The position numbers and the translations under genes are program-made. The notes below the pieces were generated by a model that saw only the letters and a program-made list of their open reading frames with translations, did not search any database and was not told the origin of the DNA. DNA of 5,197 bases, from contig JAFAHP010000242.1 of NCBI GenBank assembly GCA_019237175.1, positions 1 to 5,197 on the forward strand, written 5' to 3'. Below are positions 1 to 4,622 of the stretch, piece by piece (the stretch's first letter is position 1; every line of letters begins with the position of its first letter). This DNA comes from Alphaproteobacteria bacterium (GTDB lineage: Bacteria; Pseudomonadota; Alphaproteobacteria; ATCC43930; CGMCC-115725).

Positions 1-3
1 CCG

Positions 4-315
4 CTAAGCCAGTGACCCCATCGTGCCAGAGCGCGACGGGCGCGCCGAGCGCTCCGGATTGCCGCTTTCGCCTATCCGCTTCGACCGCTTGGCTTCTGGA
101 CCAACCAGTCGACGTGGCCAGCCTTCCTGCTGATGGACAATGGCACAACACCCATCGGCCGTGACCTCGATTGTCGCCGGCGCCGCACTGCATTGCCGGC
201 GCGCATAGTCGATGGTCGCCGACAGGCTCGGGAACTGTCCTGCCGGCTGCGGTGACAAGCCATAGACACTCCAGCTGCCGCAATTATCGCGGACGATTTG
301 CAAGTGCAACGTCAC
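4..315 (-). CDS. Conserved-looking small hypothetical protein, 103 aa
   Basis: I do not recognise this protein. The first 70 or so residues look like a small globular domain: a beta-rich opening (LHLQIVRDNCGSWSVYGL), a likely helix around residues 28-42 (PSLSATIDYARRQCSAA) and a second strand pair (ATIEVTADGCCAIVHQQEG). The last 30 residues are charged, rich in R, S, G and E, and look disordered. The start is GTG at 313-315. A GAGGG ribosome binding site (complement of 322-326) lies 6 nt upstream, and it overlaps the TGA stop of the preceding 71-aa gene (325-327), so the two are probably translationally coupled. No signal peptide or membrane segment is visible. A 65-aa reading frame in another phase covers the same bases, but this frame has the better ribosome binding site and a more protein-like composition. 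Real gene likely; function unknown. Confidence 0.65.
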   Translation of the reverse strand: MTLHLQIVRDNCGSWSVYGLSPQPAGQFPSLSATIDYARRQCSAAPATIEVTADGCCAIVHQQEGWPRRLVGPEAKRSKRIGESGNPERSARPSRSGTMGSLA

Positions 316-324
316 CGTTCGCCC

Positions 325-540
325 TCAGTAGAACCAACCATAGGCTATGACGAGGACGTATCGCAGTGCGACGATACCGACCGCGATCAGCCCCAGGATC
401 AGCATTGTCCGGCCGACTTCGCACGCGTTTTCGAGCCGCGTTTGCGGACGCCGGAACTCGTTGGCACCGTGTCGCTGATCCGGCGTGTGCGAGACGGCCG
501 CCGCCCGGATGCGGCGACTTGTGGCCTCCACTGTAGCCAT
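325..540 (-). CDS. Small tail-anchored membrane protein, 71 aa, unknown function
   Basis: The N-terminal 45 residues are hydrophilic and basic (many R, plus H, Q and N). They are followed by one strongly hydrophobic segment at about residues 46-71 (MLILGLIAVGIVALRYVLVI, then AYGWFY), so the protein should be anchored in the inner membrane by its C-terminus with the basic part in the cytoplasm. ATG at 540 has a GAGG ribosome binding site (complement of 548-551) 7 nt upstream, which supports this start. An internal ATG at residue 46 would make a 26-aa membrane micropeptide but has a weaker binding site. The stop overlaps the ribosome binding site of the downstream 103-aa gene, suggesting a two-gene operon. 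No family recognised. Confidence 0.6.
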   Translation of the reverse strand: MATVEATSRRIRAAAVSHTPDQRHGANEFRRPQTRLENACEVGRTMLILGLIAVGIVALRYVLVIAYGWFY

Positions 541-629
541 ATTCCAACCTCGATGTGCCGTCCAATGCGACGTACCATTAAAGAACCGATGGGCCGATAA
601 GTTTTCCAGCCGGAACTCAGGCTCAGGCT

Positions 630-651
630 ATAAAAGCCGCATAAACGGCTT
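630..651 (-). terminator. Possible intrinsic terminator or attenuator on the minus strand
   Basis: Read on the minus strand, AAGCCG-TTTATG-CGGCTT forms a 6-bp hairpin (651-646 with 639-634) that runs directly into TTTT and then ATAG. That is the form of a short rho-independent terminator. No minus-strand gene is visible upstream that it would end, and it sits about 95 nt before the ATG at 540. If a promoter lies further upstream, it could act as an attenuator for the small-gene pair; otherwise it blocks stray antisense reading. The stem is short, so this is only moderately supported. Confidence 0.4.
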
Positions 652-900
652 GGCAAAGCGGCCTACAGCAATTCAGAACGCGCCGACTTGCCGAAGCAGG
701 CCCGGTGGGAGCGGATTTAGGGATCGGCGTGGGCTGCGATCCACATCGACTGCTTATAGCGTCCGTGGGCGATCTGCGCATTGGCGCCGCCATGTTCAAT
801 GCGAGCTAACCCCATTATCGGTTCTATACACCGCAAGTAACCGACCCGTCTGGAACCTTTATGCGAAGGCGTGCATCTCAGTACCGTCGATAACAATCCA

Positions 901-914
901 GGTCGTGAACGACC
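901..914 (+). promoter_or_regulatory. Short dyad just before the TTG start
   Basis: GGTCGT-GA-ACGACC is a perfect 6-bp inverted repeat 12 nt upstream of the TTG at 927. As RNA it would form five G-C-rich pairs closed by a UGAA tetraloop immediately before the purine-rich GGGACGGGGAG stretch. As DNA it could be a compact operator. Nothing else supports a role. Confidence 0.3.
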
Positions 915-926
915 GGGACGGGGAGT

Positions 927-1388
927 TTGTACACGCAGCAAGTCTGCAGCCGTTACACGGCATCGCTCCTCGTCGAGGAGCTTGTAAAGCGCGTCGGCGG
1001 GAGACGAACTGACCGGGTGATCGTGGTAGGGTGCAAGCATATCGAACTCCTGATCGAGCTCGCGCATAACGGCTTTGACCATGTCTGCTGCCGCACTGCT
1101 TTGGCCGGACCTAATGCCGGCGAGATGTCGGCGGACCTGATCATCATTCCCGCTGTCGATCAAGAGCCGGAATTGGAGGCACTTCTGGGATGGCTGCGAG
1201 GCGGTCTGCGGCCGGGCGGAGTTCTGATCTTTACCACAGCCGCGCCGCAGTTGACGACGCGCTCGCGTCACATTCAGAAGGTCTTGCGCCAGCAGGGGTT
1301 CACGACGGTTCGCAGGCACCTCGAGCCCGGTGGGATTCAGCTATTGTGCTGTCGCAAGATCCCGATGTTGCAACAGCAAGCTGCTTAA
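927..1388 (+). CDS. Methyltransferase-like protein with a degenerate SAM-binding motif, 153 aa
   Basis: The pattern is that of a short class I (Rossmann) SAM-dependent methyltransferase core. A leading helix (about 10-24) precedes a hydrophobic strand ending in glycine, VIVVGCKHIELLIEL (31-45), in the motif I position. Then come an acidic-hydrophobic strand SADLIIIPA (68-76), the helix-turn LGWLRGGLRPGGVLIFTTA (87-105) typical of the strand 5 region, and a C-terminal strand pair (123-143). Motif I has only one of the usual glycines, and no substrate motif such as NPPY is present, so it may be inactive or bind something else. The TTG start is forced: a stop codon lies at 906-908 and no ATG or GTG follows before codon 31. 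GGGGAG lies almost on top of the TTG, which is poor spacing. Alone on its strand; target unknown. Confidence 0.6.
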   Translation: MYTQQVCSRYTASLLVEELVKRVGGRRTDRVIVVGCKHIELLIELAHNGFDHVCCRTALAGPNAGEMSADLIIIPAVDQEPELEALLGWLRGGLRPGGVLIFTTAAPQLTTRSRHIQKVLRQQGFTTVRRHLEPGGIQLLCCRKIPMLQQQAA

Positions 1389-1440
1389 GGAATTGGGTAA
1401 CGCTACTGGTCCGCCGGCAGCCAGCTGTGTCAGCGCGTCC

Positions 1441-1466
1441 GTCTTGGCTGACGGGTCAGCCAAGAC
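1441..1466. terminator. Perfect inverted repeat between convergent genes, probable bidirectional terminator
   Basis: GTCTTGGCTGAC (1441-1452) and GTCAGCCAAGAC (1455-1466) are perfect complements with GG between, giving an 11-bp stem with a CGGG loop. It lies 52 nt after the stop of the methyltransferase-like gene (+) and 9 nt after the stop of the 63-aa gene (-). That is where a shared terminator is expected. The plus-strand tail has scattered T (CCCTTCGACTTCATTT) rather than a clean T run, and the minus side has none, so efficiency is uncertain. Confidence 0.6.
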
Positions 1467-1475
1467 CCTTCGACT

Positions 1476-1667
1476 TCATTTGCCGAACCACTCGGCCTGA
1501 AGGAAAAGAACAACCAACGTTGCCCAGAAGACCGGTCCGAACAGACCGATCGCGGCGCCCGAGAGGGCGTACAGCACGGCGAGCATCGGCCGGTCGGCGA
1601 GGTCGATCTCCACCCGGTGGCGGGGCGCGGATGCCAAGCGCTCCGCGTCGCTAAACAACGCACGCAT
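1476..1667 (-). CDS. Small membrane protein, 63 aa, unknown function
   Basis: About 26 hydrophilic residues (SDAERLASAPRHRVEIDLAD) lead into a hydrophobic stretch at residues 27-57 (MLAVLYALSGAAIGLFGPVF, then WATLVVLFLQ). This is long enough for one bent or two short membrane helices with a GxFGP turn, and the protein ends AEWFGK. The frame stays open upstream to 2210 across the antisense of the ThuA gene, but the ATG at 1665-1667 is chosen because GGAG (complement of 1677-1680) sits 9 nt before it and the protein-like composition begins there. The longer reading would be a shadow. It is divergent from the ThuA gene across 189 bp and convergent with the methyltransferase-like gene. No homologue recognised. 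Confidence 0.6.
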   Translation of the reverse strand: MRALFSDAERLASAPRHRVEIDLADRPMLAVLYALSGAAIGLFGPVFWATLVVLFLQAEWFGK

Positions 1668-1780
1668 GGCGTGCTGCTCCGCTCGCCTTTGAAAGCTGAT
1701 AGAAAAGCAAACGCGGGTTAAGTTTCGAGACGGATCGCGGGCGGGCCTCGTAAAATCGGCGTAAACATCGGCCGCATTGC

Positions 1781-1852
1781 GCGTCTCACCTCGTGGGGTG
1801 AAGATGCAGTATCGGGTGCCGTGCTTTTCGGCACCCATTGCGAGCGAGGTGA
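1781..1852 (+). promoter_or_regulatory. Two-state leader of the ThuA gene with anti-ribosome-binding-site segment
   Basis: Three pairings can be seen. (1) GCGTC-TCACC (1781-1790) pairs with GGTGA-A-GATGC (1797-1807) as ten pairs, one of them G-U, with one bulged A and a 6-nt loop. (2) GGGTGCCG (1814-1821) pairs with CGGCACCC (1829-1836) around a TGCTTTT loop. (3) TCACCTCG (1786-1793) is the exact complement of CGAGGTGA (1845-1852), which contains the GAGG ribosome binding site of the ThuA gene. Pairings 1 and 3 share 1786-1790 and exclude each other, so the leader could switch between exposed and hidden translation start. CATTGCG occurs at 1775-1781 and again at 1836-1842. The pairings are seen in the sequence; a regulatory role and any ligand are inference. 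Confidence 0.5.
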
Positions 1853-1856
1853 TCCA

Positions 1857-2666
1857 ATGACAACGAGCGATCCAGGCTGGGTGCACCTGATTACCGGCGG
1901 CTTTCCGCCCGGGTCGCTGGCCGGGCACGACCACGACTATGCCCGCCTTCGGCTCCTGGGGTTGCTGGCCGAACGCGACATTCCGGCATCGGTCGCCAAT
2001 GATTTCGCCGATCTCGAAAAATGGCTGCCCGTGAGCCGGCTGTTGATCACCTATGTTGCCGGCCCCTACCCCGACGCCGGGCAATGCGATGCCCTGGGGC
2101 GCTGGCTGGAAGGGGGTGGGCATTGGGTCGGTCTGCATGGGACGAGCGGCGGCCGCGCCGAGCGGGTCGAGGGAACGCGCCAGCGCCGCAGCGTAAAGAC
2201 CGAACATCATGCGCTGCTCGGCAGCCGGTTTTTAACCCATCCGCCGATCTGCAGGATCCGCGTCGACGTCACCGATCCCGATCATCCGCTGACCCAAGGG
2301 CTCGGTGGGTCGTTCGAGGTTGAAGACGAGCCCTATTTTATCGAGCTGCAGGACCCGGCCTCGACGCGGGTGCTGCTGACCGCGGATTATGGCGCCGACG
2401 GCTTCTCACCGGCAATCGGGACCCTCTACCCGTCGGACACGTCGCTCTTGCCCGACGGCAGGACCCGCGTCATTGGTTACACCCGTGCGGTCGGCGACGG
2501 CGGTGTCGCTTATTTCACCCTCGGCCATTGTCACAACCCCGCCATCCGCGCGGCCCGGGCCCCGGACCCAGCGGATTCCACACCGCTCACCTTTCATGGT
2601 GCGTGGGAATCGGACGCGTTCCCGGCCCTGCTGCGCAACGCCATCGGCTGGGGTCTCGGCACCTGA
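1857..2666 (+). CDS. ThuA-family protein (trehalose-utilisation-like), 269 aa
   Basis: This belongs to the ThuA family, which has a class I glutamine-amidotransferase-like fold. Members occur in sugar-utilisation loci, but the biochemical activity of most is unproven. Marks seen: the nucleophile-elbow region GRWLEGGGHWVGLHG (81-95), where the catalytic Cys of true amidotransferases is absent; DHPLTQGLGGSFEVEDEPYF (142-161), matching the family's HP-hxxGh...DExY pattern; and near the end VIGYTRAVGDGGVAYFTLGH (205-224) followed by CHNP. Residues 243-267 form the usual closing helix. ATG at 1857 is preferred to the in-frame GTG at 1821 because GAGG (1846-1849) lies 7 nt before it and the GTG falls inside a leader hairpin. 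No signal peptide, so probably cytoplasmic. No sugar dehydrogenase or transporter gene is adjacent here, so its substrate cannot be inferred from context. Confidence 0.85.
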   Translation: MTTSDPGWVHLITGGFPPGSLAGHDHDYARLRLLGLLAERDIPASVANDFADLEKWLPVSRLLITYVAGPYPDAGQCDALGRWLEGGGHWVGLHGTSGGRAERVEGTRQRRSVKTEHHALLGSRFLTHPPICRIRVDVTDPDHPLTQGLGGSFEVEDEPYFIELQDPASTRVLLTADYGADGFSPAIGTLYPSDTSLLPDGRTRVIGYTRAVGDGGVAYFTLGHCHNPAIRAARAPDPADSTPLTFHGAWESDAFPALLRNAIGWGLGT

Positions 2667-2903
2667 CCGCGACAGGAGTTCGCCCCGCGGCGATTTGCTA
2701 CGAGACGGACGGATTGGCGGCCGACGGCTGCTTCGAGCCGTAGGCGATCGATCCGCCGCGTGGCTGCGCACCGGAACAGCCTCTTGCCCCATACCTATGA
2801 TCAACTTGCTGAACTTGACGCAAACAAACTGGGACCAGCCCGACCATGATGAATGAGGTGCGATACCTGAACCCAGGCAGAAACCGGCTGGCCGGCGTAC
2901 CGG
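2667..2903. other. Spacer between the convergent ThuA and 92-aa genes
   Basis: No supported gene. A hairpin ACGGCT-GCTTCG-AGCCGT (2724-2741) lies 57 nt after the ThuA stop, with an outer GGCGG (2716-2720)/CCGCC (2753-2757) pair, but no T run follows. Another hairpin at 2882-2905 is listed separately. A 28-codon frame begins at ATG 2846 and ends at the TGA just before 2934; it has no clear ribosome binding site and runs into the antisense of the next gene. Confidence 0.45.
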
Positions 2904-2905
2904 TT
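2882..2905 (-). terminator. Possible terminator for the 92-aa gene
   Basis: On the minus strand AACCGG (2905-2900) and CCGGTT (2887-2882) form a 6-bp stem around a 12-nt GC-rich loop, followed by TCTG. The stem begins inside the TAA stop of the 92-aa gene. The T run is only three bases and the loop is large, so the terminator is weak or needs Rho. It could also serve plus-strand reading from the ThuA gene. Confidence 0.35.
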
Positions 2906-3182
2906 ACCAGCAGGCGAAGGCTTCAGCTCTGACGCGTTGCAGCCAATCGGATGCCGCTATCTCATCGGGGCCCGGGAAACTCGAATCATGGCGGGGAATT
3001 TCCGCCCGGACCAGGTCGCTCTTTTGGTGTTGCGCTGCGTGCCGCTCGGCCAGGGCCTCGGCGGTCGCGAACAGCAAAGCGAATATCATCATGATGAGCC
3101 AGGCTGAGGCGATAACGCGCCAGCCGCCAAGCGATCTCTCGCCGGCGTCGAGTGCGGACGCTTGTTCGATCTCTTCCGGCAT
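2904..3182 (-). CDS. Single-pass membrane protein, 92 aa, unknown function
   Basis: An acidic N-terminus (MPEEIEQASALDAGERS) is followed by one hydrophobic helix at about residues 21-41 (WRVIASAWLIMMIFALLFAT), then a charged amphipathic tail of some 50 residues (EALAERHAAQHQKSDLVRAE onward) with two His in HAAQH. By the positive-inside rule the topology is ambiguous. The start at 3182 is chosen over an in-frame ATG at 3221 because AAGAGGTG (complement of 3188-3195) places GAGG 7 nt before it. The upstream alternative would add 13 residues and carries no such site. A 21-bp palindrome overlaps the ribosome binding site, so expression is likely controlled at that point. It lies downstream of the decarboxylase on the same strand, but 237 bp of dyad-rich DNA separate them, so they are probably separate units. 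Confidence 0.6.
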   Translation of the reverse strand: MPEEIEQASALDAGERSLGGWRVIASAWLIMMIFALLFATAEALAERHAAQHQKSDLVRAEIPRHDSSFPGPDEIAASDWLQRVRAEAFACW

Positions 3183-3191
3183 GGCGGCACC

Positions 3192-3212
3192 TCTTGTTGC
3201 ACTGCAACAAGA
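3192..3212. promoter_or_regulatory. 21-bp palindrome at the ribosome binding site of the 92-aa gene
   Basis: TCTTGTTGCA (3192-3201), centre C (3202) and TGCAACAAGA (3203-3212) form a perfect dyad with 10-bp arms. Its left edge reaches into the GAGG ribosome binding site (complement of 3190-3193). As DNA it has the form of a dimeric-repressor operator. The TGC-N3-GCA core recalls sites reported for the polyhydroxybutyrate regulator PhaR in alphaproteobacteria, a resemblance from memory only. As RNA it would form a hairpin ending in the ribosome binding site. Confidence 0.5.
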
Positions 3213-3286
3213 TGGGAGCAAAGCTTATCCGTTCACCCCTGACGGTCGTCGTGTCGCACCGCGCTGTGGTAAATGATGAGTGGCTC

Positions 3287-3332
3287 TTTCGATTTCCGGT
3301 TAACCGGCACGAAACATATTTCGCCTAGGCGA
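3287..3332. repeat. Cluster of perfect palindromes and TTTCG/CGAAA repeats
   Basis: Two perfect 12-bp palindromes lie 13 bp apart: CCGGTTAACCGG (3296-3307) and TCGCCTAGGCGA (3321-3332). Around them TTTCG (3287-3291), CGAAA (3310-3314) and TTTCG (3319-3323) form further inverted repeats, CGAAA-CATA-TTTCG being exact. The cluster is between the decarboxylase stop and the start of the 92-aa gene, so it could be an operator or promoter region for the latter or the 3' end of the former. No promoter boxes were clear. Confidence 0.45.
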
Positions 3333-3345
3333 GCCGCGTGCAGTG

Positions 3346-3415
3346 GAGCGGCTATCGGCGCAACCCATGAGATCCGCATCCTATCCCGGCCACGGATCTC
3401 TGGGGGTAGCCGCTC
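3346..3415. repeat. 70-bp nested inverted repeat just after the decarboxylase stop
   Basis: GAGCGGCTA (3346-3354) pairs perfectly with TAGCCGCTC (3407-3415). Inside it CCCA-T-GAGATCCG (3364-3376) pairs with CGGATCTC-TGGG (3393-3404), with one bulged T. A 16-nt apical loop (3377-3392) and an asymmetric internal loop (3355-3363) complete a long hairpin beginning 4 nt after the decarboxylase stop codon on its transcript. No T run follows, so it resembles a transcript-stabilising or processing 3' hairpin, or a REP-like element, more than an intrinsic terminator. Confidence 0.5.
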
Positions 3416-3419
3416 ATCG

Positions 3420-4622
3420 TCACGGCGTTGGCAGCATCGGCGGATCGCCGACTTCGATCATTTGCGCCGAGCCAAAGCCGTTGAAGCGGCTCGCGAGGCA
3501 GGCGCCGTAAGCACCGAGCTGACCCAGCTCAATCCAGTCGCCTTCGCGCATATCGGCGGGGAGCCGAAACGGTCCGTTCATCGCGTCGGCGCTGTCGCAT
3601 GTCGGGCCGAACAAGGTGAAATCGCAAATTTCTGCCGGCGCGTCTTCGCTTTCGCCCAGGCGGATGCGCCGCGCCGGAAAGCGGAAACCTAGTGTCCCGG
3701 CATCGCTGAGGTTGCCATAGACGCCGTCATTGACGTAGAGCGCCGAGCCGCGACGCAATTGCACGTGCGCGATCACCGATCCGCCGCCGGCGACCAAGGC
3801 ACGGCCGGGTTCTGCCCACAACCGCGTCCCGCGAGGCATGTTCTCGGCGCCGCGCGCGATCGCCTCAAGAAAGGCGCCGAGCGGCGGCGGCGTCATCTCT
3901 GGATAGCTGACCGGAAACCCGCCACCGACATCGACGATCTCGACCGGCACCTCCGCCGCGGCGATCACTTGCGCCGCCAACGCCAACGCGCGCGCATAGG
4001 CGGGCGGATCGAGGCATTGCGAGCCGACATGAAATGTCACCCCGAGCCGCGCGGCATGCGGCCGGGCTGTGCGCAACAGCTGCACCACTTCATCGGGAGG
4101 TGCACCAAACTTGCCCGAGAGATCCAAGACCGCACCGCCCTTTGGCAGGGCCAGCCGCACAAACAGCCCGAGTGCGGGCGGATCGCCCACCAGCCCGACT
4201 GGCACGGTCTCCTGCAGGATCTTGGCCAGCTCCTCGGCGCTGTCGAGTGCGAAATCGGTGACCCCCCAGCGGTCGAACGCCTCTGCGATCGCCGGCCGGG
4301 CCTTGACCGGATGCATGAAATGGACGGCGGCGCCCGGCAGCTGTGCACGCACGAGCTTTACTTCGGCGAGCGAGGCGCAGTCGAAATGGCGCACCCCGCC
4401 CGCCCACAACGCGCGCAGCACCCGCGGCTCGGGATTGCATTTGACGGCGTAGAGCACATCGCCAGGAAACGCCTCGACAAAGCGCCGCGCCGCGGCGGCG
4501 ATCGCCGCCGGACGCAGGCACAGCAGCGGATCAGTCGGCCGCCGAGCGGCGACGAACGCGTCGACCAGCGGCAGAACCGGGTCGGCGTGCGGGAGATAGA
4601 AGCCATGGCGGATTTTTGCCAT
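3420..4622 (-). CDS. Ornithine/lysine decarboxylase, PLP-dependent, alanine-racemase fold, 400 aa
   Basis: Fold III (group IV) amino-acid decarboxylase, cytoplasmic. The likely reaction is L-ornithine to putrescine plus CO2; some relatives also take lysine. Seen in order: YAVKCN (58-63) with the PLP Schiff-base Lys61; FDCAS (80-84); HVGSQ (198-202) with the ring-stacking His198; DVGGGFP (231-237), the PLP-phosphate loop; EPGR (271-274); YVNDGVYGNL (296-305); GPTCDSAD (340-347 region) with the Cys of the partner-subunit active site; and GAYG (370-373), whose Tyr contacts PLP phosphate. All key residues are present, and length is normal or slightly long for bacterial members. ATG at 4622 is preferred to ATG 4637 because GGAGGG (complement of 4630-4635) lies 7 nt before it. 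Diaminopimelate and carboxynorspermidine decarboxylases are less likely given the CDSxD/GAYG combination and the ureohydrolase neighbour. A structured leader precedes it. Confidence 0.9.
   Translation of the reverse strand: MAKIRHGFYLPHADPVLPLVDAFVAARRPTDPLLCLRPAAIAAAARRFVEAFPGDVLYAVKCNPEPRVLRALWAGGVRHFDCASLAEVKLVRAQLPGAAVHFMHPVKARPAIAEAFDRWGVTDFALDSAEELAKILQETVPVGLVGDPPALGLFVRLALPKGGAVLDLSGKFGAPPDEVVQLLRTARPHAARLGVTFHVGSQCLDPPAYARALALAAQVIAAAEVPVEIVDVGGGFPVSYPEMTPPPLGAFLEAIARGAENMPRGTRLWAEPGRALVAGGGSVIAHVQLRRGSALYVNDGVYGNLSDAGTLGFRFPARRIRLGESEDAPAEICDFTLFGPTCDSADAMNGPFRLPADMREGDWIELGQLGAYGACLASRFNGFGSAQMIEVGDPPMLPTP

Larger units (their letters stand above)
541..926. other. Gene-free spacer between divergent transcripts
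   Basis: I see no convincing gene here. Open frames that cross it are extensions of shadow frames without ribosome binding sites. It should hold the promoters for the minus-strand small-gene pair (start 540) and the plus-strand methyltransferase-like gene (start 927). A CTATAC box at 824-829 (+) resembles an alphaproteobacterial -10, but no good -35 is found 16-18 nt upstream. A minus-strand terminator-like hairpin (630-651) and a short dyad (901-914) are listed separately. A tandem CAGGCT repeat at 616-627 seems trivial. Confidence 0.6.

Noticed and set aside
594..615. GGAAA...CGGTT-like arrangement resembling an EcfG general-stress promoter on the minus strand
   Set aside because: The -35 lacks the GGAAC form and the spacing to the -10-like bases is off, so it does not meet the pattern.
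485..1012. 175-codon plus-strand frame crossing the 541-926 spacer
   Set aside because: Starts antisense inside the 71-aa gene, is rich in R and S, and overlaps the methyltransferase-like gene out of frame.
717..1319. 200-codon minus-strand frame opposite the methyltransferase-like gene
   Set aside because: Composition looks like a shadow, with no ribosome binding site at the start or at the internal ATG near 815.
1728..1756. TAAAAT box at 1751-1756 (+) as a -10 for the ThuA gene
   Set aside because: The bases 17 nt upstream (AGACGG) show no -35 resemblance, so a promoter cannot be claimed.
1668..2210. Upstream extension of the 63-aa minus-strand gene to 244 codons
   Set aside because: It runs antisense through the ThuA coding region and its own leader; the internal ATG at 1667 has a good ribosome binding site and the composition changes there.
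2389..2856. Overlapping plus-strand frames over the ThuA 3' half and spacer
   Set aside because: Low-complexity P/R/S-rich translations in the wrong phase of a recognised gene.
2846..2932. 28-codon plus-strand frame starting MMNEVRYLN
   Set aside because: No clear ribosome binding site, and the second half is antisense to the 92-aa gene and spans its terminator hairpin.
3273..3692. 139-codon plus-strand frame over the decarboxylase 3' end
   Set aside because: No ribosome binding site worth noting; most of it is antisense to the conserved C-terminal motifs of the decarboxylase.
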